Shown here one piece after another: positions 1-11,120 of a stretch of DNA of 64,000 nucleotides. How positions within the stretch are numbered: position 1 is the stretch's first letter; every line of letters begins with the position of its first letter. A program made the translations under genes and the position numbers. The stretch covers positions 2,190,789 to 2,254,788 of the forward strand of contig NZ_CM001776.1 in assembly GCF_000332275.1 (NCBI RefSeq), in the 5' to 3' direction. Source of the stretch: Synechococcus sp. PCC 7336 (GTDB lineage Bacteria > Cyanobacteriota > Cyanobacteriia > Thermostichales > PCC-7336). The notes beneath the pieces are model-generated. The model was not told the origin of the DNA and searched no databases. It saw only the letters and a program-made list of their open reading frames with translations.

Positions 1-140
1 CGCTCCCGCCCGGTAAAGACATTCAGATCGAGTTACTGCCCCAGCAAGCGAGCATCCCGTTTACGGACGCGACGCTGGCGATCGCCTGGTGCCGCAAACT
101 TGCCCACATCCTCTCAACCGCTAGCGCAACTCGGGGCTAG
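1..140 (+). CDS. C-terminal end of an unidentified protein (cut by window edge)
   Basis: The frame starting at base 3 is open to a TAG at 138-140 and reads like real protein (IELLPQQASIPFTDATLAIA in the middle). It has no start in the window, so it must be the last 45 codons of a gene entering from the left. It converges on the penicillin-binding protein gene and the two 3' ends overlap by about 20 bases. I do not recognise the family. It could also be a chance open frame. Confidence 0.4.
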   Translation, partial: LPPGKDIQIELLPQQASIPFTDATLAIAWCRKLAHILSTASATRG

Positions 141-2094
141 TTTGATTGCGAGACGCGGGCCGCGTGAATTGATAAGCGGGGGGAAACTCTTCTACCGGAA
201 CATCCGCCAGGGCTGCATCCATAAATTGCTTCCAAATGGGAGCGACATAGCCGCCGCCAGTGGTGCCGTGGGCCATCGGCGAATTGTTATCGTTCCCAAT
301 CCACACCGCTGTCGAGAGCTGCGGCGTAAAACCCACAAACCAGGCATCTCTAAAGTCGGAGGTGGTGCCGGTTTTCCCAGCCAAAGGCCGCCCATCTTCC
401 AGCCGAGCCGCCACCCCCGTTCCTCGCAGCGTCACCCCCTGCAAAATCTCCACCAAACTGGCTACCGCCCACGGATCGAGCGTGCGTTCGGTGTCCGGTT
501 GAGCCGTTTCGATAATGTTTCCCTGAGTGTCAATCACCTGCAGGATTAAGCTGGGCTCGATGCGCACGCCCCCATTGGCAAAGGTGGCATAGGCACTGGC
601 CATTTCCAGCGGCGTGATATCGGCAGCTCCCAAAGCCAGCGAGAGGTTGGGCTGCATCGCCTGCTGAATGCCCGCCGCTCGGGCTGACTCAATCACATCA
701 GAGACCCCCACTGCATTGGCCAGCTTGACCGCTGGCACATTGCGGGAGAGCTCCAAGGCCCGCTGTAGCGTGAGCGTCCCCATAAAGCGGCTGTCGTAAT
801 TGCGGGGGCTGTAGGTGCGACCGGGACCGTCGGGATAAGTAATGGGAGAATCGTTCAACAGACTGGTCAGGCTGTATCGACCGGAGGCCAAGGCTGTGTA
901 ATACACAAACGGCTTGAAGGCCGAACCGGGTTGGCGAATGGCTTGAATGGAGCGGTTGAACTGTCCCCGCTCGGCGTTGACTCCCCCCACCATTGCCTTG
1001 ATAAATCCCGTGCGCGGATCGACGGCAACCAATGCCAGTTGATTCGCTTGGCGGTTGTACTGCTGCAGGAAGGCAGCCCCATCATTCACGGCCTGTTGAG
1101 CCTCTCGCTGCAGGTCTAGATCGATTGTGGCCTGTACCCGAAAGCCTCCTCGCAGCAAGGCATCGCGACCGAATCGGTCGATCAACTCAGCCTCGATCGC
1201 GTCGGCGATCGCCGGAGCACTGGCTTGAAACGAGGTAATCTGCCCCAACGTCAATTCCTGTTGGGCGGCAGCTAGGGCGGTATCCGCATCGATCCATTCC
1301 AACTCCACCATCCGCTGTAACACCGTCTCCTGTCGCCGCTTGGCTGCCTCGAAATTTCGAAATGGGCTGAGCTGTTCGGGAGCTTGCAACAGCCCCGCCA
1401 GCATGGCTGACTCTGCTAAATTGAGCTCGGATGCTTCTTTGTCGAAATAGCTTTCTGCCGCTGTTTCAATGCCGTAGAGATTGTGACCCCAATACACTTG
1501 ATTGAGGTACATCTCCAGAATTTCGTTTTTATCAAACACCTGCTCCACCCGCACCGCCAGTACGGCTTCAGCCGCTTTGCGGCTAATCGTGCGATCGGGC
1601 GTCAAAAACAGATTTTTGACCAGTTGCATGGTGAGGGTAGAGCCGCCGCCAGCAGACCCCAAGCCCCCTTGGACGCTACCCAAAAAGGCTCGACCGATGC
1701 GGACGGGGTTAATGCCGCTATGCAGGTAAAAGTGGCTGTCTTCGATCGCCAGCAGCGACAGCTTCATTTCGTTGGAAATTGCTTCTAGGGGAACCAGTTG
1801 GCGGTTGGCTTCGCCGTGTAGAGAGGCAATCAGGGTGCCGTTGATATCGACGATGGTAGTGGTTTCGTTGGGAACGTAGTATCTCAAGCTTTGGACTTCG
1901 GGCAGATTGCGAAAACTGACCGCTAGGCCGATGAGAGTGCCCGAAACGACGGTCACCCCCAAAACCAGCACTCCCAGAGAGACGTTGTTGATGCCACTCA
2001 AGACGAGGCCCGCCCAATTGCGTTGTCGGGGGCGTGGGGGTGGGGGCTCGGCAGATCGCGATCGCTGCGGGTAGGGTTGTGGAGTACTGGCCAC
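121..2094 (-). CDS. Class A penicillin-binding protein (PBP1A-type transglycosylase/transpeptidase)
   Basis: Bifunctional peptidoglycan synthase that polymerises lipid II glycan strands and cross-links stem peptides outside the inner membrane. A proline/arginine-rich cytoplasmic tail (residues 1-28) precedes one membrane anchor (about 29-58). The GT51 transglycosylase domain follows (about 80-245), with the EDxxFxxHxG signature as EDSHFYLHSG and the GGSTLTMQLVKN block. The transpeptidase domain (about 330-600) has all three active-site motifs: SxxK as SAFK with nucleophile Ser391, SxN as SRN, and KTG as GKTGTT. The length of 657 residues is normal for cyanobacterial class A PBPs. It is a single gene with no operon partner visible. 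The cell-wall role is secure; which paralogue it is cannot be said. Confidence 0.93.
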   Translation of the reverse strand: MASTPQPYPQRSRSAEPPPPRPRQRNWAGLVLSGINNVSLGVLVLGVTVVSGTLIGLAVSFRNLPEVQSLRYYVPNETTTIVDINGTLIASLHGEANRQLVPLEAISNEMKLSLLAIEDSHFYLHSGINPVRIGRAFLGSVQGGLGSAGGGSTLTMQLVKNLFLTPDRTISRKAAEAVLAVRVEQVFDKNEILEMYLNQVYWGHNLYGIETAAESYFDKEASELNLAESAMLAGLLQAPEQLSPFRNFEAAKRRQETVLQRMVELEWIDADTALAAAQQELTLGQITSFQASAPAIADAIEAELIDRFGRDALLRGGFRVQATIDLDLQREAQQAVNDGAAFLQQYNRQANQLALVAVDPRTGFIKAMVGGVNAERGQFNRSIQAIRQPGSAFKPFVYYTALASGRYSLTSLLNDSPITYPDGPGRTYSPRNYDSRFMGTLTLQRALELSRNVPAVKLANAVGVSDVIESARAAGIQQAMQPNLSLALGAADITPLEMASAYATFANGGVRIEPSLILQVIDTQGNIIETAQPDTERTLDPWAVASLVEILQGVTLRGTGVAARLEDGRPLAGKTGTTSDFRDAWFVGFTPQLSTAVWIGNDNNSPMAHGTTGGGYVAPIWKQFMDAALADVPVEEFPPAYQFTRPASRNQTSPELR

Positions 2095-2205
2095 GCTGCA
2101 GTCCTAGAAACTGGGGCTATTATAGGCGCTGGCTTGTGGGACTGGCAGGGGCTTATCCGCCAAACTGTTGTGGAACGACTTTACCCAGGTCTGGCGATCT
2201 GAGCA

Positions 2206-2994
2206 CTATGAAACCCCTAACTCTTTGCGGTTGATATCGGCCCGCTCTAAGTCCTGTCGAATCACTGCTACGAGGTCGGGGTTGTGGGCGGTGGCGGTTT
2301 TGAGGGCTTCGTACAGGTATATCTCGGCGAGATCGTATTGCTTGTAATACAGCATTTCGTTGCCCCGCAAGTGGTAGGCCTTGACAAACAGCCGTTGTGC
2401 TTGGAAGCGCTTGGGATAATGGGCCACCAACTGCTCCGCCAATTCGCTCGCGAGGGCGTATTTGTGCTGCAGTAATGCCTGTTGCACTGCCCGAGCCCCC
2501 TGCTCGTAGCTTTCGATCGCAGGCGTTTGTCGCGGCGGCGGTGGTGCGGGGCGAGGTTTTTGAGGCGGTCGCTCGGCTGCTTGCGCTCCAGTTCCGTGCC
2601 CTCTCTGGCGTTGCGAGCCTGCCTTCGCGGAGCCATTGCCATTGCTGCGATATCCGCTTGCTGCAGCGCGAGGGGTAGCCGTAGGGGACTGGGCCGGTTT
2701 GGGCTTGACGGCTGCCGGTTTGGGCGGGGCGGGGGTTGGCTTGACCTGGCGCTGGGGGGGACGGTAGGGAATTGCGGTGCGAGGCGATCGCCCCAAACCC
2801 AAGCTCAGATCGTATTTGCGCCGCTCGTTAGCATCGCTGAGGATTTCGTAGGCGGCCTGAATTTGACGGAAGCGATCGTTTCCGTCCGAGCCCGCCACAT
2901 CGGGATGGCACTGCCGCACCAACCGACGGTAGCCCCGTTTGATCTCCTCGGGTGTGGCCTCTGGAGAAATAGCCAGGATTTGGTAGAGGTTCAT
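2206..2994 (-). CDS. J-domain (DnaJ-like) protein with proline/alanine-rich linker and C-terminal helical region
   Basis: Residues 1-65 are a J domain with the invariant HPD tripeptide (RQCHPDVAG), which stimulates the ATPase of Hsp70/DnaK. There is no Gly/Phe region or zinc finger, so it is not DnaJ itself. Residues about 75-160 are a low-complexity Pro/Ala/Lys/Gln linker. Residues about 165-262 form a TPR-like helical block (ARAVQQALLQHKYALASELA, then repeated Leu/Tyr-rich helices) that probably binds a client or partner. The length of 262 residues matches cyanobacterial type III J proteins with TPR-like tails. The ATG start is the first Met of the J domain. Which DnaK paralogue it serves is unknown. 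Confidence 0.85.
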   Translation of the reverse strand: MNLYQILAISPEATPEEIKRGYRRLVRQCHPDVAGSDGNDRFRQIQAAYEILSDANERRKYDLSLGLGRSPRTAIPYRPPQRQVKPTPAPPKPAAVKPKPAQSPTATPRAAASGYRSNGNGSAKAGSQRQRGHGTGAQAAERPPQKPRPAPPPPRQTPAIESYEQGARAVQQALLQHKYALASELAEQLVAHYPKRFQAQRLFVKAYHLRGNEMLYYKQYDLAEIYLYEALKTATAHNPDLVAVIRQDLERADINRKELGVS

Positions 2995-3222
2995 AGCAGC
3001 CTGTGCAGTATGGCTACCCGGATGCCCGTGCCAGCAAGCTGGACGGGTGTTTTACGATTGTTGCATCTCAAGTGAGGGAGGCTGGAGGGATTACATCACT
3101 TTTACAGATTTTGGCACACTCAGTCACTCAGCTCGCTCAGTCCTCATTTCCTCAATCGATGTCAGTACTGTGGCGGCCAAGAAAATCCGCTGGCATAGCT
3201 GCCTTAGAGTAATTGGATATAG

Positions 3223-3450
3223 TCACTGGCCTCCTCCCTGCTCTCCCTCTAACTGCGCAATCCCGAGCTTGAACCTGATAGTGTCCTTCTCCATGTGATA
3301 GCCATAGAACCAGGAAAAGCGCTGTTCGTGCTTCTCGCTAAGTTCCAGCAGCGCGTCAATGCGAGCCTTTTGCTTTATCTGGCTCTCTTGTCGCTCCCGC
3401 TGTACCGAGAGGATGCCTTCGATAGCTTGCTGTATTTGTTCGGGGGTCAT
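3223..3450 (-). CDS. Small hypothetical protein, mostly helical
   Basis: A 75-residue ORF lying 26 bases downstream of the phosphomutase gene on the same strand, so probably cotranscribed. Residues 1-50 are charged and Gln/Glu/Lys-rich with a heptad-like spacing of Ile and Leu, suggesting a short coiled coil. An aromatic patch (FSWFYGYH) follows. It resembles short uncharacterised cyanobacterial proteins beginning MTPEQIQQA, but I know no function. Gene status rests on the ATG start, codon quality and spacing. Confidence 0.55.
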   Translation of the reverse strand: MTPEQIQQAIEGILSVQRERQESQIKQKARIDALLELSEKHEQRFSWFYGYHMEKDTIRFKLGIAQLEGEQGGGQ

Positions 3451-3476
3451 GGCTGTCTATCCAGAAGTAAAAGAAT

Positions 3477-5000
3477 CTATTGCAATGGCGACAGATCGAG
3501 TTCGTCAAAGGACTTGAGAAATTCCAGTAGACGGCTGGCAATTTTGGCAACGCCGCCCGTAACATTCGACTCAATATTTAAAGGCATGACTGGATCGTGC
3601 AGGGATAAGCGCAATAAAAACCATCCACCCTCCTGAGGCGATCGACAAGAGACCCGCACTCCTTCATAATTGGGACTCGCAATCTCCCAGTCATCCCGAT
3701 CTGACGCAAAGGCTTCGAGCTTTTCTATTACCCCATTGCCATAGGTCTTAAAATCTTCAACCCCCAGTCCGAGGCGAAATTCTCTACTCTCTTCTGGTTC
3801 TTTCAAATTCGCAATCAGATCGGTCAAAGATTCCCCCTTTAAGGCTGATTTGGCTAACTCGATTAATAAAATCGTCACCAAATAAGCGCCATCATCCAGA
3901 AAGTAATTCTCTTTCATGGCTCCATGACCGGAGGTCTCGATCGCCAACCAAGACTCTCGACCTTCATTATTCAGGCGAATAGACTCATTAATAACATTCT
4001 TATAGCCGCGTTTAAATCGATGGTGAACGCCATTTAAATCCCCCTCGATAAACTGAGATAATCCTTCAGAGGTAATGGAATCCGTCACAATCGTCGAGCC
4101 CGGATGCTCTCGCAAGACGATCGCAGAAACCAAGGCGATCGGCCGGTTGCGGTTGAGTTCTCTGCCCGAGCGATCGACGGCGGCTCCGCGATCGACATCG
4201 GTATCGAAAATAATGCCGAAATCTGCGCCATGCTCGATGACCGCCTGACAAATTGAAGCCATTGCCTGCTTGTTTTCAGGATTGGGAACGTGATTGGGAA
4301 ATTTGCCATCGGGATCTAAAAACTGACTGCCAGTCGTGTCGGCCCCTAAAGGCGCTAGCACTTTATCGGCGTAGAACCCTCCTGCGCCATTCCCCGCATC
4401 GACAATAATCTTGAGCCCTTGCAAGGGGCGATCGAAATGGTCGGGATGACTGACCCCCTGCCGGACCTCAGCCACCAGTTCATCCGCATAGACGGAGATA
4501 AAGTCGCGTTGTTCGAGGCTGCCCGGTTCTGCTGAGTCTGCAAAATTGCGATTCTCAGCCAACGCCAAAATGTCAGAAATATCCTGTTTGTCCAATCCCC
4601 CTCGGGCCGTGAAAAACTTCATGCCGTTGCGATTGAAGGGCAAGTGACTGGCCGTCACCATCATTGCCCCGTCGCAGTCGAAGCCAGGGGTGACAGTACT
4701 CTTAAACATGGCGGGGGTCGAAGCCATACCGAAATCAAACACTCGACAACCCGCAGCAGTCATGCCCTCCATCGCCGCTTTGGCTAATTCCGGTCCCGAC
4801 AGGCGACTGTCGCGCCCAACTGAAAGGGTTAAGTCTGTCGCAGGTTTCTCCAGCTTTTGAGAGAGCCAAGCAACAAACGCTCTGCCCAGCACTCGCACAA
4901 CTTCAGGTGTCAGGTTGACAGCCTCTCCAGGAATCCCCTCCAGGGCAACTCCCCGTATATCCGAACCATTCTGTAGCTTCTTCCAGTTAAAATCGTGCAT
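3477..5000 (-). CDS. Phosphoglucomutase/phosphomannomutase family protein
   Basis: Alpha-D-phosphohexomutase of the cytoplasm, which interconverts hexose 1- and 6-phosphates for glycogen, nucleotide-sugar or cell-surface synthesis. The four family signatures are visible: the substrate loop NGSDIRG near the N-terminus, the phosphoserine loop TASHLPFNRNG, the metal-binding loop DTDVDRGA, and the sugar-binding loop ETSGHGA. The ATG at 5000 (MHDFNWKK) is preferred because it sits just before the conserved NGSDIRG block. A longer frame reaches a TTG at 5069, but its extra 23 residues do not look conserved. The protein is then 507 residues. The exact sugar (glucose, mannose or glucosamine) cannot be read from sequence alone. 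Confidence 0.88.
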   Translation of the reverse strand: MHDFNWKKLQNGSDIRGVALEGIPGEAVNLTPEVVRVLGRAFVAWLSQKLEKPATDLTLSVGRDSRLSGPELAKAAMEGMTAAGCRVFDFGMASTPAMFKSTVTPGFDCDGAMMVTASHLPFNRNGMKFFTARGGLDKQDISDILALAENRNFADSAEPGSLEQRDFISVYADELVAEVRQGVSHPDHFDRPLQGLKIIVDAGNGAGGFYADKVLAPLGADTTGSQFLDPDGKFPNHVPNPENKQAMASICQAVIEHGADFGIIFDTDVDRGAAVDRSGRELNRNRPIALVSAIVLREHPGSTIVTDSITSEGLSQFIEGDLNGVHHRFKRGYKNVINESIRLNNEGRESWLAIETSGHGAMKENYFLDDGAYLVTILLIELAKSALKGESLTDLIANLKEPEESREFRLGLGVEDFKTYGNGVIEKLEAFASDRDDWEIASPNYEGVRVSCRSPQEGGWFLLRLSLHDPVMPLNIESNVTGGVAKIASRLLEFLKSFDELDLSPLQ

Positions 5001-5129
5001 GGCGAAGATCGGGCGGTAAGAGTTTGCGATCGCATGGTAATCCGGGACACTGCCCCCAGAGAGTTCCAATGCTGCCTTTCAGCATAATCGCCATCAAAAC
5101 TTAGATCGATTGCAACTGGGCCTGCCGTT

Positions 5130-5181
5130 CCCAAACAACACCAGCACCCCAAACAACACCAGCACCCCAAACAACACCAGT
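5130..5181. repeat. Three tandem copies of an 18-bp unit
   Basis: The unit CCCCAAACAACACCAGCA occurs three times head to tail (5130-5146, 5147-5164, 5165-5181; the first lacks one base and the last diverges at its end). It lies between the divergent phosphomutase and methyltransferase genes. Translated in the methyltransferase frame it would give NNTSTP repeats, but the better ribosome-binding site is downstream, so I place it in the promoter or 5' leader. Confidence 0.85.
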
Positions 5182-5196
5182 ATCGGAGCTGACCGA

Positions 5197-7346
<2,150 letters not shown>

Positions 7347-7452
7347 CTAAAATCGCTAATTCCCGCTCAACTCGCCAATTATAGAAGCGCATCCCATCTC
7401 GTGCTAGGGGAACTGAACGCGAGCGCCCCCGAGTGAGTTCTAGTCAGCCCCC

Positions 7453-8619
7453 TCAAGCTCGCGCAACGCGGTAGAGCAATCCAGCTCCCACCACCATTCC
7501 CATCCCGTTGGGCAGCCAAGCCGCTGCAATGGGGGCGATCGTACCTGCTTGCCCCAATCCCTGAGAGATGGAGAGAAGCGCGTAATAGCCAAAGATAACC
7601 AGAATGCTGAGCCCAAAGCCGAGGGCAGAGCTGGTGCGCTGCAGCCTCATACCCAGAGGAGTGCCGATAAAGGCAAACACCAAACAGGCAAACGGAATCG
7701 AATACTTGAGCTGTAAAACCAGCCTCAGTCTCTTGACCCGCCGAGGTTGCCCCGCCGCCTGCTGCAGTTGAATCTGGTCTTGCAATTCGGGAATGGTCAT
7801 CTCGTCAGAGCTCCGACTGAAGCCCAGGTCTAGAGGAGCGCGGGGCAAATCTACGAGGCGCTGCTCGAAGGGCAGAATATCGCGGTAAGTTCCATCGGAA
7901 TTGAGGATGTAGAGAGTTCCGTTGGTGAACAGCCACGCCCCATCGGTGTCCTGCCAGGAGCCCTCCTGGGCCACTACAATCTGGCGAGAGTCGGTTTGGG
8001 AAAAGTCGAGAACGGTGATGCCCCGCATCAGATCGCCATCAAACCGACGGGCGTAAAACATGCGGTTGAGCCCTTCCTCATCTGCTCCGACGTTTTGGGT
8101 GCGATCGCCAAATTCTTGGTAAAGAATATTGTTGCTGCGAATGCGTCGGTGTTGCCCGAGCACCGTTGCGAGCAGTTCCTCCGCCTGATGGTTGGCTTGA
8201 GGGACAATGGCCTCGTTAAACAGGAAGGTCAAGCCAGTCACAACGATTCCGAGGGCGATCGCGGGGGCTAGCAGTCGATGGGGGCTAACGCCGCAACTGC
8301 GCAGAGCAGTGAGTTCGCTGTCTCCAGATAGGCGATTGTAGGACATCAAAGTAGACAAGAGCATCGCCATGGGAAAGGTCAAGACAATAATGCTCGGAGC
8401 CTGCAAGAAGTAGAGATGTAAGGCAACCGGAATGGGCATGCCCTTGTCGCCCACCAGCCGAATGATTTCGAATAGAGACCCGATCGCCGTTCCGACTGAG
8501 GTAAAGGCAACGACGCCAAACAAAAAGGGCAACAACATTTCGGCCAGCACGTAGCGATCGAGCAGGCCGAAGTTGAGTCCGATGGGGAAAGCGCGGTGGA
8601 AAGAATTGCGTGCAATCAC
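7453..8619 (-). CDS. LptF/LptG (YjgP/YjgQ) family permease
   Basis: Inner-membrane permease subunit of the machinery that lifts lipopolysaccharide from the inner membrane to the outer membrane. The protein has the family layout: three N-terminal membrane helices (about residues 18-130), a periplasmic beta-rich domain (about 150-285), and three C-terminal helices (about 305-385). The motif YVLAEMLLPFLFG at the start is typical. Cyanobacteria usually carry one LptF/G homologue rather than two. The start is a GTG at 8619; no ATG lies close upstream. No LptB or LptC gene is adjacent in the window. Confidence 0.85.
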   Translation of the reverse strand: MIARNSFHRAFPIGLNFGLLDRYVLAEMLLPFLFGVVAFTSVGTAIGSLFEIIRLVGDKGMPIPVALHLYFLQAPSIIVLTFPMAMLLSTLMSYNRLSGDSELTALRSCGVSPHRLLAPAIALGIVVTGLTFLFNEAIVPQANHQAEELLATVLGQHRRIRSNNILYQEFGDRTQNVGADEEGLNRMFYARRFDGDLMRGITVLDFSQTDSRQIVVAQEGSWQDTDGAWLFTNGTLYILNSDGTYRDILPFEQRLVDLPRAPLDLGFSRSSDEMTIPELQDQIQLQQAAGQPRRVKRLRLVLQLKYSIPFACLVFAFIGTPLGMRLQRTSSALGFGLSILVIFGYYALLSISQGLGQAGTIAPIAAAWLPNGMGMVVGAGLLYRVARA

Positions 8620-8676
8620 AGTGGAAACGGGTAGGGTGAGGTCTGCAGCAGCAGAGCGAGGTATCGTCTTAACGAT

Positions 8677-9156
8677 CTAGCCGCCGTAATTCCAACCGGT
8701 CGATTCCAGCAATAACGGATCGCCATCGCGGTGAACGCCAGACGCGATGACCTCTCCTAGAAACACCGTATGGTCCCCCTGAGGCAAAGACCCCACCACC
8801 TTGCACTCCACATAACCGAGCGCATCGGAAATAATGGGACATCCCGTCTCGCCAAGATAAAACTCGACATCGTCAAACCGATTGCCATTGCGCTTGAGCG
8901 GTTGGAAAAACTTTTGGGCTACATCCTTCTGCCCCACTTCCAAAACACTGAGGGCAAAGACCCCACTTGACTCAACCATGCCGTGAGAGCGGTTATCCTG
9001 CCGCACCGCATTCACAAGCATTGGCGGCTTGAAAGAAGTCTGCATCACCCAACTGGCCGTATAGCCATTGACCTCTTCCTCTTGCTTTACCCCACAGATA
9101 TACAGTCCGTGGGGAATCTTCCGAAGCATTGTCTTCTTGGCTTGTTCGTCCAACAC
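8677..9156 (-). CDS. Flavin reductase-like (FMN-binding split barrel) protein
   Basis: Reduces or binds FMN. The protein matches the flavin reductase domain found alone and at the C-terminus of cyanobacterial flavodiiron proteins. Visible landmarks are the start LDEQAKKTMLRKIPHGLYIC, the segment NGYTASWVMQTSFKPP that contacts flavin, and the ending HRDGDPLLLESTGWNYGG. The frame is open to an ATG at 9246, but the first 30 residues look unrelated. I place the start at the GTG at 9156, where GGGAG lies about 8 bases upstream, giving 159 residues. A TTG immediately after is an alternative. The physiological electron acceptor is unknown. Confidence 0.75.
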   Translation of the reverse strand: MLDEQAKKTMLRKIPHGLYICGVKQEEEVNGYTASWVMQTSFKPPMLVNAVRQDNRSHGMVESSGVFALSVLEVGQKDVAQKFFQPLKRNGNRFDDVEFYLGETGCPIISDALGYVECKVVGSLPQGDHTVFLGEVIASGVHRDGDPLLLESTGWNYGG

Positions 9157-9250
9157 AGCAGCTACTCCCAGCACTAAATGGCCTTCTCTCACGCTACCAA
9201 ATCGCGATCGCAAACCGCTGACCGCAAAAATATAGATCGCCCGCAAACTG

Positions 9251-10354
9251 TCAGTCGTCGTCGACGTCCGAGCTCACTTTAAAGATTTCGCCAAACACCT
9301 TCCGCACTTTGTAGCCCGAATCAATGGATTCTAGTGGATCTTTGCGCAAGCGGTGCCGCAAACACAGCACAATCACGCGACGGATATCGTCCACCTCCAC
9401 CTCAGTGCGCCCTTCCCAAGCCGCCAGTGCCTTTGCCGCCCGATTCGTGACAATATCCCCCCGCAATCCATCCACATCGAGCTCGGAACAGACTTCCGAA
9501 ATCTTGAGACGCAGCTCGCGGTCGATCGTCACCCTCGGCAGCAGCTTGCGGGCCTCCTCCAGAGTCTTGCGAATTTCCTGCTGCTGGATTTCATACTCCA
9601 GCAAAAATTCTTCCGGTGCTGCATCGAATTGAGTTCGCTGCTCCACAATCTGAACGCGGAGGTCGGGCTGGCGCACGGTGTGAATTTCGGCGTGCATGCC
9701 AAACCGGTCTAATAACTGAGGCCGCAATTCCCCCTCTTCGGGGTTGCCGGAGCCCACCAACACGAAGCTGGCGGGGTGGCGGATCGAAATGCCTTCCCGC
9801 TCGACGGTGTTCCAACCGGATGCCGCCGAGTCGAGCAGGACATCCACGAGGTGGTCGTCTAACAGATTGACCTCGTCTACGTACAAAATGCCGCGATTGG
9901 CCTTGGCCAACAAACCGGGTTCGAAAGCTTTTACCCCTTCAGACAGGGCTTTCTCAATGTCAATCGTGCCGCAGACGCGGTCTTCAGTTGCCCCCAATGG
10001 CAAGTCCACCATCGGTACCTGCTTGTGGGCGACCGTTACCTCTTTGCCTGCTTCCACCCGCCCCCAAGCCTCGTCACTCATCAATTCCCGCTGCGAGGGA
10101 TGGCTGTTAAACGGATCGTCGGCAATCACTTCAATTTCGGGCAGCAGGTCGGCCAAGGCGCGAATGGTGGTGGATTTTCCCGTACCGCGATCGCCCATGA
10201 TCATGACGCCGCCCACTTTGGGATCGATCGTATTTAGGATCAGGGCCAGCTTCATTTCCTCTTGGCCCACGATCGCCGTAAACGGAAACACGGGACGCTT
10301 CTTAGTTTTGACGGCAGTGGGACGGTCTGGAGCAACAGTAGGGGGCATTATCAA
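9251..10354 (-). CDS. chlI: Magnesium chelatase ATPase subunit I
   Basis: AAA+ motor subunit of magnesium chelatase. With ChlD and ChlH it inserts Mg2+ into protoporphyrin IX, the first committed step of chlorophyll synthesis. Walker A is GDRGTGKST (about residues 54-62), Walker B is [10 protein letters not shown], and the segment [23 protein letters not shown] carries sensor 1 and the arginine finger. The typical C-terminal helical domain follows. The length of 367 residues is normal. An in-frame ATG two codons after the first could also be the start. The enzyme supports a photosynthetic host. Confidence 0.97.
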   Translation of the reverse strand: MIMPPTVAPDRPTAVKTKKRPVFPFTAIVGQEEMKLALILNTIDPKVGGVMIMGDRGTGKSTTIRALADLLPEIEVIADDPFNSHPSQRELMSDEAWGRVEAGKEVTVAHKQVPMVDLPLGATEDRVCGTIDIEKALSEGVKAFEPGLLAKANRGILYVDEVNLLDDHLVDVLLDSAASGWNTVEREGISIRHPASFVLVGSGNPEEGELRPQLLDRFGMHAEIHTVRQPDLRVQIVEQRTQFDAAPEEFLLEYEIQQQEIRKTLEEARKLLPRVTIDRELRLKISEVCSELDVDGLRGDIVTNRAAKALAAWEGRTEVEVDDIRRVIVLCLRHRLRKDPLESIDSGYKVRKVFGEIFKVSSDVDDD

Positions 10355-10617
10355 AGCGATGTATCTTCAACGCTCTTATTATGGCTCCCAACGGTCCGTC
10401 TCCCTCACCGCCGCGCCAAATCCATGGGGCTAGCTAAATATCTTCTAGAGCTCGATCGTTGGGACCCCACCCCCTTCAACCCAGTACTCTGCACTGACAG
10501 CCCCATTAAACCTTAAGAGATCTTTGCGGTTTACCCGGATGGGTCTCAATTGGGGTGCAATAAATGTTTAGAAGAATGAATAAAAATAAATTTTAATTTC
10601 AGTTTATGGGGCTAACC

Positions 10618-10989
10618 ATGAATGTAAAGGCGTCCAAACCTTTGCTAGTTGTTGAAGATAGTGATGAAGATTTTTATGCCTTGCAGCGGGCAATACAGCG
10701 GGTTTGCGATCGCCCGAACATCTATCGCGGCACGGATGGCGATCGGGCCCTCGATTTTATCTACGGACTCGATTTTATCTACGGAGAAGTCAACTACATT
10801 ACTCTCCAAAAGAGAGCTCTTCGTCCTTCGGCAATCTTGCTCGATCTAATACTCCTCCACCCCTGCCCCCCGATCGAACCTTGCTTCAACCCGCGCTCTG
10901 ATGCTGTCGGGATTGACCCACTCAGACTCTCCGATTGCCCTTTTGGAGGTATTGCCCGTATCGAAAAAAAAGATTTTAGATTATCTTAA
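10618..10989 (+). pseudogene. Degenerate CheY-like response regulator
   Basis: Residues from the second Met (10618) begin as a receiver domain of the Rcp1 type: LLVVEDSDEDFYALQRAIQR, then PSAILLDL, where the phosphoacceptor Asp is expected. After ILLDL the expected NLPGxDG and the lysine-bearing second half are missing, and the frame reads unrelated sequence to a TAA. A perfect 18-bp tandem duplication (10750-10785) inserts a second LDFIYG. A neighbouring frame at about 10919-11048 (PIALLEVLPVSKKKILDYLK) looks protein-like, so a deletion plus frameshift is likely. I treat it as nonfunctional. Confidence 0.65.
10750..10785. repeat. 18-bp tandem duplication inside the broken response regulator
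   Basis: CTCGATTTTATCTACGGA occurs twice in direct succession (10750-10767 and 10768-10785), an exact in-frame duplication of LDFIYG, consistent with a replication-slippage event. Confidence 0.9.
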
Positions 10990-11078
10990 GAAACATACAA
11001 AAACCTCGCTCTCAGGCGCTTCAAAGTTAATTTCGTTGCAAAGTTGAGTTTGCAGTCAGAGGAGGATGGGCTCGTTCT

Positions 11079-11120
11079 ATGCTAATTCGTCACCGCTTAG
11101 ATGGGTATTCAGTGAAATGA
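11079..11120 (+). other. Possible 13-codon leader ORF coupled to the histidine kinase
   Basis: The strong ribosome-binding sequence GAGGAGG (11059-11065) directly abuts an ATG at 11066 and so cannot serve it well. The next ATG, at 11079, starts a 13-codon ORF (MLIRHRLDGYSVK). Its TGA stop (11118-11120) overlaps an ATG at 11117 in the kinase frame as ATGA. This arrangement would allow translational coupling. The 13-base spacing is long, so this is tentative. Confidence 0.3.

Noticed and set aside
5130-5181. CRISPR array
   Set aside because: Three 18-bp units are directly adjacent with no spacers. No spaced direct repeats or cas genes occur anywhere in the window.
5110-5196. N-terminal extension of the methyltransferase with NNTSTP repeats
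   Set aside because: It begins with TTG without a good ribosome-binding site, while an ATG at 5197 has GGAG at the right distance and starts the conserved sequence.
9744-10433. 229-residue plus-strand frame opposite chlI
   Set aside because: chlI on the minus strand has Walker motifs and full length; the plus frame is rich in Ser, Pro and Arg with no domain.
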